Source: Leptospira bandrabouensis
GTDB lineage: Bacteria > Spirochaetota > Leptospiria > Leptospirales > Leptospiraceae
Direction: 5' to 3'
DNA: 64,000 nt
Assembly: GCF_004770905.1 (NCBI RefSeq)
Contig: NZ_RQHT01000012.1
Coordinates: 248,001 to 312,000, forward strand
The number at the start of each line of letters is the position of its first letter. Position 1 is the stretch's first letter. A program made the translations under genes and the position numbers. Below the pieces are notes generated by a model. It was given only the letters and a program-made list of their open reading frames with translations, ran no database searches and was not told the origin of the DNA. This document shows positions 23,820 through 33,527 of this stretch, one piece after another.

Positions 23820-25001
23820 ATGAAAGCATCGAAACTAACCATAATGGGCCTAGCACTTCTTTTCACTGGTCTTACAGTTTGTAAGAAACCAGACGCAGAA
23901 GTGTCTGAAGCACCAAAAAAACCAGCAGATTTATCTGCGGTAGTCGTATTTGCGGTGGGAGATTCTAAAATCCAACACGCAGACCAAACAGAAGAAAAAG
24001 CACAGCTTGGTGCCCTTCTGAAATCCGGGGATAACGTAGTCACAGGCGACAATGGGAAAGTAGACATCCAATTTGCGGATGGATCGAGCATTCGTATCTC
24101 TCCTAAGTCCGCAATTGACTTTGCAAAACTTTCTCAAGACAGTTCAGGAACAACAGACACTCAAATTGCTCTCGTTTCAGGAAAGGTATTTGCGAAAGTC
24201 AACAAAGCTAAGAAAGAAGACAACTTTACTGTCGTAACACCAACTGCGATTGCGGGTGTGCGAGGAACGTCTTTTATCGTAGAAGCTGCTGATGGAAAAC
24301 CTGCGAAAGTAAAAGTAGTAGAAGGTGCGGTTGCATTTGCTCCACGTGTTCCTGCTCTAGAAAAACTTTCTACAGAAGAAATTTCTAAAAACGCTGACTT
24401 GAAAAAACTCCAAGAGTCAATTGCAAAAGCAGAAGTCATCCTAGAAAAAGACCAAGCATCCACTCAATCAGCAAAATCTGCTGATCTTGCAAAGGCTGCG
24501 GACATCCAAACTTTGGATTTGAACAAAGCATTCAAAACAGCTGAGAAAGAAAAACTCGTTGTTGAAACTGCAAAACTCACTAAGAACGAAGAACAAGAAA
24601 TCAAAACCATCGTAACAGTGGACAAACAAACTGCACAAGAGATTGCTAAACTTAGCGAATCAGCTCAAACTGAAAAGTTAGATGAGTTGAAAAAACAAGA
24701 AATTGATGCTAAGAGACAAGCAATTGAAAGTGAAGTGGTAAAACGCCAAGAAGAAGAGAAGAAAAAATTCGAAGAGTCTTTGGCTAACCAACCTAAAGAA
24801 TTTAAGTCTAAAAAAGACATCGTAAACTACTACGAAAGAATTGAAAAAATCGTTTTAGTAGACGGTAAAACAGTGATTGGAGCGATCATCAACCAAGAAA
24901 ACGGACAGTTGATTGTTCACACTGAAAATGGTGTTAAGAGAATTGATATGGACAATGTAGAAGAAGTCATTTATGACCTTCAACAAAAATCCAAATTCTA
25001 A
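23820..25001 (+). CDS. FecR-domain lipoprotein (possibly LipL45-like)
   Basis: 393 aa from the ATG at 23820, with AGGA five bases upstream; the frame opens at 23793. Signal ends GLTV before Cys21. Residues 65-165 are a FecR-type domain (LKSGDNVVTGDNGKVDIQFADGS; TVVTPTAIAGVRGTSFIVEA). The middle is a long Lys/Glu/Ala-rich coiled coil, and the last 60 residues are a compact beta domain (KTVIGAIINQENGQLIVHTENG). FecR-domain lipoproteins are a Leptospira family that includes, as far as I recall, LipL45; identity with it is not shown. An envelope location is expected. A good terminator follows at 25027-25059. Confidence 0.82.
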   Translation: MKASKLTIMGLALLFTGLTVCKKPDAEVSEAPKKPADLSAVVVFAVGDSKIQHADQTEEKAQLGALLKSGDNVVTGDNGKVDIQFADGSSIRISPKSAIDFAKLSQDSSGTTDTQIALVSGKVFAKVNKAKKEDNFTVVTPTAIAGVRGTSFIVEAADGKPAKVKVVEGAVAFAPRVPALEKLSTEEISKNADLKKLQESIAKAEVILEKDQASTQSAKSADLAKAADIQTLDLNKAFKTAEKEKLVVETAKLTKNEEQEIKTIVTVDKQTAQEIAKLSESAQTEKLDELKKQEIDAKRQAIESEVVKRQEEEKKKFEESLANQPKEFKSKKDIVNYYERIEKIVLVDGKTVIGAIINQENGQLIVHTENGVKRIDMDNVEEVIYDLQQKSKF

Positions 25002-25026
25002 ATAAACCAACCCTTACGTAGAAAAG

Positions 25027-25059
25027 AAGCCTGGAGGAAATATCCTTCGGGCTTTTTTT
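25027..25059 (+). terminator. Rho-independent terminator of the FecR lipoprotein gene
   Basis: AAGCC/GGCTT outer stem with AGGA/TCCT inner stem around an A/T loop, followed by a run of seven T. It starts 26 bases after the stop codon. Confidence 0.8.
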
Positions 25060-25093
25060 ATGTACTATTGTTTTATTGTTATTTAAGCACTGA

Positions 25094-25390
25094 TCAACTT
25101 TCTCTGGATTTATATTCGTTCCAAAGGATGCGGATGGTATTTATCAGGGGACTCACTTCAATCACAAGTAAATTGGATTCATATTTTACAAGTAGGGTAT
25201 TGTTTCCAAATCGATCCACTTCTCCCCATTCCACTTGTAGATCTGGTGAGTGAGCCAGGGCTTTTTTTATGAGTAATTTGACTTCAAAATCAGAAAGGGT
25301 TTCTCCGATTTCACTTAAATCGGAAAGAATGGAATAGAAGAAGGTTTTAGTTAGTTCCTCCTTAAATGCCTCCAATTGTTCCTCGTCCAT
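25094..25390 (-). CDS. Hypothetical protein (98 aa)
   Basis: 98 aa, no signal or membrane span. The layout is an N-terminal helical pair (EEQLEAFKEELTKTFFYSILSDLSEIG) followed by a beta-rich half (LQVEWGEVDRFGNNTLLVKYESNLLVIEVS). It is acidic and probably folded. I do not recognise a family. It lies 19 bases downstream of lipA in the same orientation, so it is likely cotranscribed. Confidence 0.6.
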   Translation of the reverse strand: MDEEQLEAFKEELTKTFFYSILSDLSEIGETLSDFEVKLLIKKALAHSPDLQVEWGEVDRFGNNTLLVKYESNLLVIEVSPLINTIRILWNEYKSRES

Positions 25391-25409
25391 AGTTTATCCT
25401 TCGGACCAA

Positions 25410-26315
25410 TCAGTTTGCTTCGTCTGAAAAATATTCCTCAGCATGATAGGAAGAACGAACAAGTGGGCCGGAGGCAACTGTTTTAAATCCAGTCCGGTAT
25501 GCAAACTCCTTCCAAAACTCAAACGTTTCTGGTTTCACGAATTCTTGGACTGGGTAGTGAGTGGGGCCTGGTTGGAGGTATTGGCCGATGGTTAACATCC
25601 GAACCCCGTGTTGATAAAGATCTTCTAAACATTGTTTGACATCTTCTTTTGTTTCCCCAAGCCCTAAAATAAGGCCACTTTTGGTAAGGAAACCGTGTTT
25701 GGCAATGTGTGAGAGGACTTCCAAAGAACGTTTGTAGTTTTTCTGGGGAGTGATCGTGGGAAAAAGCCTTTCCACTGTTTCGATGTTATGATTGATGATA
25801 TTGGGTTTTGCCGCATAAAGAATTTGTAAGGATTCCTCTTTGGCTTTAAAATCGGGGATGAGGACTTCGATGGAACAAGTAGGGCGATAGGATTTGATTT
25901 TAGTGATTGTTTCTGCAAAGTGTGCCGCACCCCCATCTTTTAGGTCGTCACGGTTGACGGCAGTCAAAACCACATGGCGGAGTTTGAGTTCTGCCACGGA
26001 CCTTGCCACTCGTTCCGGTTCTTCTAAATCAAGGGGATTTGGTTTTCCAAAGGCCACATCACAGTATTGGCATCGTCTTGTGCAGATATCACCAGACAAC
26101 ATATAGGTGGCAGTCCTTCGGTTCCAACAGTGGTTGAGGTTCGGGCAACTGGCAGATTCGCAGACAGTATGTAACTTTTTGGATTCCACCTCTTCCCGCA
26201 CTTTGGATAGGGCATCTCCTTCCGTAGGAAAACTCACTCGCACCTTCATCCACTCGGGAAGGTCCACCCGGGGACTGATATTTTTAGAGCGAGGTTTCTT
26301 TTTTAACGGATTCAT
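25410..26315 (-). CDS. lipA: Lipoyl synthase
   Basis: 301 aa from the ATG at 26315; upstream in-frame codons to 26465 lie over the opposite-strand pseudouridine synthase gene and are not coding. Both cluster motifs are present: auxiliary CX4CX5C (Cys52, Cys57, Cys63) and radical SAM CX3CX2C (Cys78, Cys82, Cys85), plus the C-terminal RSSYHAEE whose Ser ligates the auxiliary cluster. It inserts sulfur at C6 and C8 of protein-bound octanoate. It is the only lipoate gene in the window and is divergent from the RluB-like gene. Confidence 0.95.
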   Translation of the reverse strand: MNPLKKKPRSKNISPRVDLPEWMKVRVSFPTEGDALSKVREEVESKKLHTVCESASCPNLNHCWNRRTATYMLSGDICTRRCQYCDVAFGKPNPLDLEEPERVARSVAELKLRHVVLTAVNRDDLKDGGAAHFAETITKIKSYRPTCSIEVLIPDFKAKEESLQILYAAKPNIINHNIETVERLFPTITPQKNYKRSLEVLSHIAKHGFLTKSGLILGLGETKEDVKQCLEDLYQHGVRMLTIGQYLQPGPTHYPVQEFVKPETFEFWKEFAYRTGFKTVASGPLVRSSYHAEEYFSDEAN

Positions 26316-26364
26316 ACCTTCTTTAGACTTTTTGAAATGAGGCCACTTTGTAAAATGGAAAATC

Positions 26365-27108
26365 ATGAGGATCAACGCATTTCTAGCTAAATTAGGTCTC
26401 GGTTCCCGTAGGAAAGTCGAAGAGTTGGTCCTTGCTGGCCGAATCAAAGTAAACGGAAGCACCATTACTGACCTTTCGTTTCAGGTTTCTGAAAAGGATT
26501 CGGTGAGTTTTGACGGAAAACCCGTACAAATAGAAGAGGAGTCCCTGAAGCGACCCAAAATTATTGCCTTCAATAAACCTGCGGGTTACTTAACCTCTCA
26601 CGAAGACAAGTTCCACGAAAATACGATATTTTCCCTTCTTCCAGAGGCTTTTCAAAAATACAATTATGCAGGTCGTTTGGATTTGGATTCCCGCGGACTT
26701 TTACTTTTATCGATCGATGGAGATTTTATCCAAAAAGTCACACACCCACGGAATAAAATCGATAAAGAATATATCATTAGTTTAAAACAACCTGTGGCTT
26801 GGAAAGCCATTGCCGATGAATTTATGTTAGGTGTCAGGGAAGGTGGAGATACTCTTCGTGCTCTTTCTGTTAAACCCGCCAATGTAGTTCCTGAAAAAAC
26901 GAACCCAGGTTTCACAAGTTACTTAAGCATCATTTTGAAAGAAGGGAAAAAACGCCAAATCCGTAGAATGTGTAAAGCTAAAGACTTAGTGGTGCTTGAC
27001 CTCTATCGAATTCGGATTGGAAAATTGGATTTACGAGACTTTGTTCTAGACGAAGGCAAATACAAAGTTGTGACCGAAGAACAGGTTCTTGGAAAACCAA
27101 GTTCTTAA
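26365..27108 (+). CDS. RluB/RsuA-type pseudouridine synthase
   Basis: 247 aa: N-terminal S4 RNA-binding domain (1-60; RINAFLAKLGLGSRRKVEELVLAGRIKVNG) and a catalytic domain with the GRLDLDSRGLLLL motif, catalytic Asp106. The closing KEGKKRQIRRMC is typical of the RsuA/RluB/RluE/RluF family. It isomerises a uridine in 16S or 23S rRNA (RluB modifies 23S U2605 in E. coli). The exact target is not decidable here. The ATG lies 50 bases from the divergent lipA start. Confidence 0.9.
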   Translation: MRINAFLAKLGLGSRRKVEELVLAGRIKVNGSTITDLSFQVSEKDSVSFDGKPVQIEEESLKRPKIIAFNKPAGYLTSHEDKFHENTIFSLLPEAFQKYNYAGRLDLDSRGLLLLSIDGDFIQKVTHPRNKIDKEYIISLKQPVAWKAIADEFMLGVREGGDTLRALSVKPANVVPEKTNPGFTSYLSIILKEGKKRQIRRMCKAKDLVVLDLYRIRIGKLDLRDFVLDEGKYKVVTEEQVLGKPSS

Positions 27109-27158
27109 ATTAGTTGAAGAATCCAATCCGGTCTTAAAATAGTGAGGTTAGGGGATTT

Positions 27159-28190
27159 GTGTTTTTGAAATCAAAACCGTTTTTATTATATCCAGTCGTT
27201 CTTTTTTTATTTATCTTTCTTGTAGATAAAATTTTCCTTTTGCCCATCTTTCATGATGAATTTCTTCAGGCAGGAAACTCTGTTTTTTATTTCCAAAGAA
27301 AGGAACTTGCCAAGCGTCTGTTAGCTGATAAGGAAGCGAGTGAGAAAAACTTAGCTCTTGTTTTTGGAGACTCACGTTCCTATCCTTTTTCGGAACTAGG
27401 GATTCCTGAACCTTACCGTAAAAACTGGACACTATACAATTTCAGTAGTCCACAAGGTATTCCTATGAATTCCTATATTCAATTGAAAAAACTTTTGGAT
27501 ATGGGGATCAAACCAGAGTTTGTCATTCTTTCACTCAGTCCCGAGGCTTTTGATGACAACAAAGGATTCATTCTTTCCCCATTTTTACGAATGGGATGTG
27601 ATAAAGAATGTTTAGACATTGTATGGAAAGACATTCCAATCAAAGAAAAATGGAACTTTTTTTTAGATAAAGTTTTTGTAATACGTAGTTTGGAATTAAA
27701 TCTATCGCTTTTCAGTTCTCGACTCAAACGTGGAAAACTAAGGGAATACAAATCTGCATACAACGAAGAATTCCAACTGATCAATTATACGAAAGGTGAG
27801 TATTTGATGTATGGGGTGCAGTCCAATCCCATTGAAAAAATCAAAAAAGACACAGTTCGTATCGGAAGTTTGTATATGAGTTCTTATACTCCTGGTACGT
27901 CGCAAATACCTTATGTGGAAGCCTTTTTGGACCTGGCACAAAAAAACCAAATCAAAACTTTAGTCCTTTGGCCTAAGGTTTACGGCGATTATTATAAATA
28001 CTTTGAGAAGTTTCATATAAAGGAAGTTTGGTGGGAGCCAATGGAAGTTTTAGCAAAATCCTATGGAGCTCATACTTTAAATTGGAACAAAGAAGGCACT
28101 TGTGATTTATTTAATGATGCTTCCCACCAGTCTGCTTTTTGTTTTATTGACCAAATGAAAGAAATTTGGGTAAATTACGCTGAAAGATAG
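27159..28190 (+). CDS. DUF1574 family membrane-anchored SGNH-like protein
   Basis: 343 aa starting at GTG 27159 after an AGGGGA ribosome-binding site. One N-terminal membrane span (about 7-28) then an extracytoplasmic domain. GDSRS at 70-74 and a late NDASHQ resemble block I and block V of SGNH hydrolases, as usual for DUF1574, a family especially common in Leptospira next to alginate-O-acetyltransferase-like genes. Here no MBOAT partner is adjacent; an HPP-family gene follows and its open frame overlaps this stop codon. It may modify an extracellular polysaccharide (inference). Confidence 0.8.
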   Translation: MFLKSKPFLLYPVVLFLFIFLVDKIFLLPIFHDEFLQAGNSVFYFQRKELAKRLLADKEASEKNLALVFGDSRSYPFSELGIPEPYRKNWTLYNFSSPQGIPMNSYIQLKKLLDMGIKPEFVILSLSPEAFDDNKGFILSPFLRMGCDKECLDIVWKDIPIKEKWNFFLDKVFVIRSLELNLSLFSSRLKRGKLREYKSAYNEEFQLINYTKGEYLMYGVQSNPIEKIKKDTVRIGSLYMSSYTPGTSQIPYVEAFLDLAQKNQIKTLVLWPKVYGDYYKYFEKFHIKEVWWEPMEVLAKSYGAHTLNWNKEGTCDLFNDASHQSAFCFIDQMKEIWVNYAER

Positions 28191-28272
28191 ACTTAAGAAA
28201 ATTCCATATAAAATCAAAGCACCACTGCGGACAGTCCGCCCGAAACGTTCCTTTCGGTTTGCGATTTGGAGT

Positions 28273-28704
28273 TTGATTAGTAGTACAGTATCCATTTGGT
28301 CAATATTAGCTATCACAAACTGGTTTGGACATTCTCTTCTCATCGGTTCTTTTGGAGCTACTGCTGTGCTTTTGTTTGCTGTACCAGAGGCTCCACTTTC
28401 TCAACCAAGAAATTTAATTGGTGGGCATTTGATTTCTGCAACCATTGCAGTGATCCTTGTGGCAATTTTTGGAACCAATTTTTTCACTATTGGTTTTTCT
28501 GTAGGACTTTCTATTTTTGTGATGTATTTAACTCACACCTTACACCCGCCAGGTGGTGCTACGGCTCTTATTGGAGTCATTGGGGGAGTGGGAATTGATT
28601 TTATTATTTTCCCTGTTTTGATTGGAGTGTTGATCCTACTTGTGAACGCACTCGTTGTGAATAACTTTGTCCACCACCGAAAGTATCCGGTGGTGTGGTT
28701 TTAA
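28273..28704 (+). CDS. HPP family membrane protein (start uncertain)
   Basis: 143 aa from TTG 28273; the HPP domain shows four spans with HSLLIGSFGATAVLLFAVPEAPLSQPRN and the THTLHPPGGATALI motif that names the family. Some HPP proteins transport nitrite. The frame is open upstream to 28174 with a basic, well-formed N-terminus (LKDRLKKIPYKIKAPLRTVRPKR) but no ATG, GTG or TTG, and the TTG at 28273 would cut into the first helix; a CTG (28180) or ATT (28174) start overlapping the DUF1574 gene is possible. The 3' end lies 4 bases from the convergent transaldolase gene. Confidence 0.75.
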   Translation: MISSTVSIWSILAITNWFGHSLLIGSFGATAVLLFAVPEAPLSQPRNLIGGHLISATIAVILVAIFGTNFFTIGFSVGLSIFVMYLTHTLHPPGGATALIGVIGGVGIDFIIFPVLIGVLILLVNALVVNNFVHHRKYPVVWF

Positions 28705-28708
28705 GTTT

Positions 28709-29353
28709 TTACCAGTTTAGTTTTTTTGAATCTTCTACAAACTTTGCAAGACCACTATCTGTGAGTGGGTGTTTGAAAAGCATTTCAAATACAGAATAAG
28801 GAAGGGTGACACAATCTGCTCCGCGAAGTGCTACTTCTTTGAAGTGGATGGGATGACGTACGGATGCGGCAAGGATTTGTGTTTCAATTCCATAGTTATC
28901 ATAAATATCTCGGATCTCAGAAATGAGTTCCAATCCATCATACCCAACATCATCCAAACGACCCACAAAAGGGGAGATAAAACTCGCGCCAGCTTTGGCA
29001 GCAAGTAGGGCTTGGTTGGCAGTAAAACAAAGGGTTACGTTCGTTCGGATTCCTTTTTCAGCAAAAGCATTTACGGCTTTGATTCCTTCTGGAATGAGTG
29101 GAACTTTTACCACAACGTTTTCTGCAATTTTTGAAAGTTCTAAACCTTCTTTGATCATGGTCGGAGCATCTGTTGCAAGAACTTCAGCGCTCACAGGCCC
29201 TTTTACGAAACTACAAATTTCTTTGATGACTTCCGTAAATTTACGGCCTGATTTTGCAATGATGGATGGGTTTGTGGTGATCCCGTCAAGGAGGCCAAGT
29301 TCATGGACTTTCTTGATTTCGTCTATGTTGGCTGTGTCTAAAAATAAATTCAT
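28709..29353 (-). CDS. tal: Transaldolase (Fsa/TalC type)
   Basis: 214 aa from the ATG at 29353 (frame opens at 29392). The product begins [13 protein letters not shown], has the GITTNPSI motif and the Schiff-base Lys83 in [11 protein letters not shown], and ends near NTYPLTDSG-type FKHPLTDSG. This short transaldolase subfamily converts sedoheptulose-7-phosphate plus glyceraldehyde-3-phosphate to erythrose-4-phosphate plus fructose-6-phosphate, or acts as fructose-6-phosphate aldolase. It is the last gene of the leftward purN-purH run, 51 bases after the exported-protein gene. Confidence 0.93.
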   Translation of the reverse strand: MNLFLDTANIDEIKKVHELGLLDGITTNPSIIAKSGRKFTEVIKEICSFVKGPVSAEVLATDAPTMIKEGLELSKIAENVVVKVPLIPEGIKAVNAFAEKGIRTNVTLCFTANQALLAAKAGASFISPFVGRLDDVGYDGLELISEIRDIYDNYGIETQILAASVRHPIHFKEVALRGADCVTLPYSVFEMLFKHPLTDSGLAKFVEDSKKLNW

Positions 29354-29404
29354 TTTGCCTCGTATGAATGGCTTGGACGAACCAAGCCTCACGAGACAAG
29401 GTAA

Positions 29405-30076
29405 CTACGGGATTAAATCCCGCAAGGTTTTTGTTTCTTGAACACTGAAGAAATCAACATAATCCTTAGCGATGACCTCTTTTAGGTTCGCAGAAAAATA
29501 ATCAATCCGGCGTGTGTAAGGAGCCTTTTTGTATCCTTCTCTCCAGACAACGGCAAATCCACCGCGGGGCGGATTTTCTCTTCTTTCCACAAGTTCCCAA
29601 ATCGCAGCACCAGAAACTTTATCATCCCCAATGGATTCTTTTCTGGGTTTGCCATATTTCTTTTCCATCTTCTCTTTGATTTTTTCAGAGGGAACTAAAT
29701 TGAACGTCACTCCCACAGAGAAAAGGATACCGTTTTCTCGAAATTCCGTTTGTCCATCGATGGAAGGATCGGACTCAGGTGCACCTTCTCGTTTGGGACG
29801 AACTTCTTTGAGTAACTCTGGTGTTTTATAAAAACGATAGAGATAGAAAATTCCATTTCGTTTGATGAGAAGGCTTTCCTCTTTTTTTTCATTTAAGAGT
29901 TCGATCTTTTCCTTGGAATCTGGATTGGTTGCCATTGACAAAAATTTTTCACGGATGGATTCAAAGGTCATTCCCCAAGAGGCTTCTGCAAATCCATCCA
30001 AACTATTGGGAATTTCAGTTTGGGCGTTAAGAAGTCCAGGGATTAGGAAAAGAAGGAAAACCAGATATTTCTTCAT
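29405..30076 (-). CDS. Exported hypothetical protein (223 aa)
   Basis: 223 aa from the ATG at 30076; the open frame runs to 30292 but the signal peptide (MKKYLVFLLFLIPGLLNA, cut before Gln19) sets the start. The mature part is a mixed alpha/beta domain beginning FAEASWGMTFESIREKF, similar in style to exported Leptospira proteins with a 'WGM' opening. Function unknown. It lies between the membrane protein gene (43-base gap) and transaldolase, and probably belongs to the same transcript. Confidence 0.7.
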   Translation of the reverse strand: MKKYLVFLLFLIPGLLNAQTEIPNSLDGFAEASWGMTFESIREKFLSMATNPDSKEKIELLNEKKEESLLIKRNGIFYLYRFYKTPELLKEVRPKREGAPESDPSIDGQTEFRENGILFSVGVTFNLVPSEKIKEKMEKKYGKPRKESIGDDKVSGAAIWELVERRENPPRGGFAVVWREGYKKAPYTRRIDYFSANLKEVIAKDYVDFFSVQETKTLRDLIP

Positions 30077-30119
30077 ACGATTTCTATCGGTCAAAATTTC
30101 AAAAAAGAGAACTGGTTTC

Positions 30120-30833
30120 TTACTTAAAATCATCCTGAAAGGGGTCGTCACCCAAACCAAAATCCTCTGCTTCATTGGTAAAGGGTCCTTCCTCGTCCTC
30201 ATCCCAGCCATTACTGGAAGTCGGTTCTGGGGAGGATGGTGCTCCCCAATCCTCTTCTTCTTCAAAGGAATAGGAAGGACTCTTGTCCTCAAAACTCACA
30301 CCAAGGATGGGTTCCCTGTTCCAAAGGAAAATAAGAACTGGGATTTGTAAAAAAACAAGGAGTAGGTAAAACAAAAAGAAAAGGTCTCGGTCAAGGCCGT
30401 AGTGTACAGCTCCCGCCGCTAAATTTCCCAGGGCCAGACCAGAAAGTGTGGGTTTGGCAAGTGTTAGGTAACGCTCCCCCCGGTAAGCCTCTTTTAAGAA
30501 GGGAAAGGAAAAGAAAAGTGCCAAAAAGAAAATGGGCATATGGAAGATATGTTCGAAAGGCCCAGGCCCCTTTTCTCCGAGGACGGAACCAAGAAGAGAC
30601 CAAAGCCAAACAAAAAGGGCACTTCCGAAAAAGGCCCCAGACCCATAAATTAAATTTCCTCCCGATTCCAAAACATCCAAACAAATGCGGAACACATCTC
30701 CGCGAATCTCTGTTAGTTCTTCTCTGCGGTAATTGGTTTTTTTAGAAAAGAATAGAATCTTTACATAATAAACAATAACTGCAGTCACCAAACAAAAGAA
30801 GGTGAGAAATAGGAGGAAAAGAAAAAATTCCAT
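30120..30833 (-). CDS. Membrane protein with acidic cytoplasmic tail
   Basis: 237 aa with five probable membrane spans in residues 1-175 and a strongly acidic Glu/Asp/Ser/Pro-rich tail of about 55 residues (SFEEEEDWGAPSS ... DDPFQDD). I recognise no family. Its ATG overlaps the purH stop by one base (TAATG), so it is translated in step with purH. A negatively charged tail after a compact membrane core suggests an adaptor or regulator role, which is speculative. Confidence 0.7.
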   Translation of the reverse strand: MEFFLFLLFLTFFCLVTAVIVYYVKILFFSKKTNYRREELTEIRGDVFRICLDVLESGGNLIYGSGAFFGSALFVWLWSLLGSVLGEKGPGPFEHIFHMPIFFLALFFSFPFLKEAYRGERYLTLAKPTLSGLALGNLAAGAVHYGLDRDLFFLFYLLLVFLQIPVLIFLWNREPILGVSFEDKSPSYSFEEEEDWGAPSSPEPTSSNGWDEDEEGPFTNEAEDFGLGDDPFQDDFK

Positions 30834-32374
30834 TAGTGACGGAAATGCCTCATTCCAGTAAACACCATAATCAGACCATGTTCGTCAGCGGCTTGGATGA
30901 CTTCTTCATCACGGATCGATCCACCTGGTTGGATGATGGCTTTTGCTCCCACTTTGGCAATGGCATCAATTCCATCCCGGAAAGGAAAAAACGCATCACT
31001 ACCTACATAAGAACCCACAACTGAAAGTCCTACTTTTTGAGCTTTCATTGCACCAAGTTCTACGGAATCCACACGAGACATTTGTCCGGCTCCAATTCCT
31101 AACGTTGAGTTTTGGTCAGTGTAAACAATGGCATTGGATTTGATAAACTTCACACAGTTCCAAGCAAACATCAAACCTTCTAAGTCATCTGCGGTTGGTT
31201 GTTTTTTCGAAACCACTTTTAGTTTGTCTTTTGTAATCAAATCATAATCACGATTTTGGATGAGAAGTCCATGGTGGAGGGAACGTAAATCAAGTTCATC
31301 CAATGCTTCGTCAAACTTAGCAATAGGAATTAAGCGGATGTTAGGTTTTTTCCCAAAGATTTCGAGTGCTTCCTCAGAAAAACTTTCTGCAATCACACCT
31401 TCCACAAAGTTCTTTGTGATTTCTTCTGCCGCATCTTTTTCCACACGACCATGAATTCCAATGATTCCCCCGAAAGCAGAAATAGGATCTGTTTTTCTGG
31501 CAAGTTCAAAGGATTCGAGAACGTTTTCGCCAAATGCAATTCCACATGGGTTTAAATGTTTTACGATCGAAACTGCATTTTTAGGAAGAAGGCTTGCCAC
31601 ATGAAAAGCCGCATCAAAATCCAACATATTATTGAAGGAGAGTTCTTTTCCTTGTAATGCTTCAAACTGTGATTTGATGAATAGCGGTTCATAAAACGCG
31701 GCATCTTGGTGTGGGTTTTCACCATACCTAAGTTTTTGTTTTTTATTAAAGGCAAAGGTGATTTTATCAGGGTATTTTATATCCAACTTTTTATTAAAGA
31801 AAGTGGAGATGGCTGAATCATAAGAAGCAGTTTCTGAAAAAACTTTTGCAGCATATTTAAATGCAGTTTCACGAGATACTTTTCCTTTGTTTGCCGTAAA
31901 TTCGGCTTGGAAAGATTCATAATCTTTTGGGTCCGTGAGAACCACTACGTTTTTATGATTTTTTGCCGCCGAACGGAGCATAGACGGCCCACCGATATCA
32001 ATATTTTCAATCGCATCTTCAAGGGTTACATCTGGTTTCATCACCGTTTTCACAAATGGGTAAAGGTTCACGATCACAAGGGTGATGGGAACAATTCCAT
32101 TGGCTTCCATTTGTTTCACATGGTCTGGGTTTGTTGTGTCACCAAGGAGTCCACCATGAATTTTGGGATGGAGGGTTTTGACACGACCATGTAGGATTTC
32201 TGGAAAACCAGTGAACTCATCTACCTTTTTCACAGGAATTCCTGCTTTGGAGAGGGCATCATAGGTTCCGCCAGTGGAAAGAATTTCTACTCCATTTTTG
32301 GCAAGGAAGGAACAGATCTCGGTAATTCCGGCTTTATCAGATACGGATACGAGTGCTCGTTTGATTTCGATCAT
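30833..32374 (-). CDS. purH: Bifunctional AICAR formyltransferase/IMP cyclohydrolase
   Basis: 513 aa, normal length. The N-terminal MGS-like IMP cyclohydrolase domain starts [14 protein letters not shown] and has GGTYDAL; the AICAR transformylase domain holds [17 protein letters not shown] and the C-terminal [10 protein letters not shown]. It does the last two steps of purine synthesis in the cytoplasm. It follows purN with a 4-base ATGA overlap (32371-32374) and is followed by a membrane gene with a one-base overlap. Confidence 0.96.
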   Translation of the reverse strand: MIEIKRALVSVSDKAGITEICSFLAKNGVEILSTGGTYDALSKAGIPVKKVDEFTGFPEILHGRVKTLHPKIHGGLLGDTTNPDHVKQMEANGIVPITLVIVNLYPFVKTVMKPDVTLEDAIENIDIGGPSMLRSAAKNHKNVVVLTDPKDYESFQAEFTANKGKVSRETAFKYAAKVFSETASYDSAISTFFNKKLDIKYPDKITFAFNKKQKLRYGENPHQDAAFYEPLFIKSQFEALQGKELSFNNMLDFDAAFHVASLLPKNAVSIVKHLNPCGIAFGENVLESFELARKTDPISAFGGIIGIHGRVEKDAAEEITKNFVEGVIAESFSEEALEIFGKKPNIRLIPIAKFDEALDELDLRSLHHGLLIQNRDYDLITKDKLKVVSKKQPTADDLEGLMFAWNCVKFIKSNAIVYTDQNSTLGIGAGQMSRVDSVELGAMKAQKVGLSVVGSYVGSDAFFPFRDGIDAIAKVGAKAIIQPGGSIRDEEVIQAADEHGLIMVFTGMRHFRH

Positions 32375-32985
32375 TTTAGGATTTCTACCTTTCGTTCTTT
32401 GATTTTTAATTTATCTTCACAAAACAGTTGTATAGCGAGCGGAAGTATTTTGTGTTCTTCCGCAAGGATTGCAAGGGATAGTTCTTTTTCATTCCATTCA
32501 GGGGCAATGGCAATCGCTTTTTGCAAAATGATGGGACCTGTATCTACACCTTCTTCTACAAAGTGAACGGTACATCCTGCAATTTTGACCCCGTAGTCCA
32601 AAGCTTGTTTTTGAGAGTCGAGGCCTGGGAAGGCGGGGAGGAGGCTCGGGTGGACATTGATGATTCGGTTTGGGAACCTACGTACAAATTCTGGTTTTAG
32701 GATTCGCATATAACCGCAGGCTACAATCAGGTCTGGGTCGTAACCTTCCACGATCTGGAGTAAGTCTTTGTGATACTCTTTTTTCTCCGAATAGTTGGCG
32801 TACGGAATGGTTTTTGTGGGGATTCCAAAGGATTTGGCGATGCCCAGGGCCTTCGCCTCTGGGTTGTCTGTCACAAGGGCCACCAGGTCAAGCTTTAGCT
32901 TTTTTTTACGGATGTACTCGACAGAAGCGGTAAAATTGGAACCTCTTCCCGAGGCCAAAAAAACTACACGTTTTATTTTTCCCAT
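32371..32985 (-). CDS. purN: Phosphoribosylglycinamide formyltransferase
   Basis: 204 aa. GRGSNF near the N-terminus binds phosphate, MRILKPEFV and [12 protein letters not shown] mark the folate-binding site with the catalytic Asn-His, and [10 protein letters not shown] gives the conserved Asp. It formylates GAR with 10-formyl-THF (third step of purine synthesis). First gene of the purN-purH run. Its start is 77 bases from the divergent fliS. Confidence 0.95.
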   Translation of the reverse strand: MGKIKRVVFLASGRGSNFTASVEYIRKKKLKLDLVALVTDNPEAKALGIAKSFGIPTKTIPYANYSEKKEYHKDLLQIVEGYDPDLIVACGYMRILKPEFVRRFPNRIINVHPSLLPAFPGLDSQKQALDYGVKIAGCTVHFVEEGVDTGPIILQKAIAIAPEWNEKELSLAILAEEHKILPLAIQLFCEDKLKIKERKVEILK

Positions 32986-33062
32986 GTGATAATCTAAGAA
33001 TATTCACTTGGGTCATTAAGCAAGTATCCTTTTTGGTCGATGGGAATACTCAGGAGAAAAAA

Positions 33063-33509
33063 ATGTCGCTTGCGAGAAAAACCGGTGCCTCTGCTTACAA
33101 TGAATACAAAGCCAATGAGATATCTACCGTTAGCCAGATCAAACTGATCGTGATGCTCTTTGACGGAGCCATTCGATTCCTCGGTGTGGCCAAAGACAAT
33201 ATGACTCCCCGAAAGTATGATGTTGTGAACAATAATATCATCAAAACCCAAGATATCATCACAGAACTTTTACTCTCTCTCAATATGGAAGAGGGGAAAG
33301 AAGTGGCAAACAACCTCTTGTCCTTATATGTTTATTTGAAGAAAAGATTACTCGAAGCCAATATGCGTAAGGATAAAGCTATCATTGAAGAATGTATCAA
33401 AATTCTGATTGAGTTAAAAATGTCTTGGGAAGAGTTAGAAAAAAAAGAAGCTCCCTATCCAAACACAGCTCCTGGTGCACGCCCCACGGGAATCTCCATC
33501 ACTGGTTAG
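33063..33509 (+). CDS. fliS: Flagellar export chaperone FliS
   Basis: 148 aa from the ATG at 33063, seven bases after AGGAG; the frame opens at 33033. Four-helix FliS pattern: YNEYKANEISTVSQIKLIVMLFDGAIRFL, then NIIKTQDIITELLLSLNMEEGKEVANNLLSLYVYLKKRL. FliS binds the C-terminus of flagellin and prevents its early polymerisation. The C-terminal Pro/Gly-rich tail is short. Two small genes follow and form a cluster with it. Confidence 0.92.
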   Translation: MSLARKTGASAYNEYKANEISTVSQIKLIVMLFDGAIRFLGVAKDNMTPRKYDVVNNNIIKTQDIITELLLSLNMEEGKEVANNLLSLYVYLKKRLLEANMRKDKAIIEECIKILIELKMSWEELEKKEAPYPNTAPGARPTGISITG

Positions 33510-33527
33510 TGGATTTTTCACCAATTT

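Noticed and set aside
26316..26465. 50-codon extension of lipA
   Set aside because: It overlaps the start of the divergent pseudouridine synthase gene and lipoyl synthases begin near the ATG at 26315.
28923..29441. 172-codon + strand open frame
   Set aside because: Antisense shadow of transaldolase.
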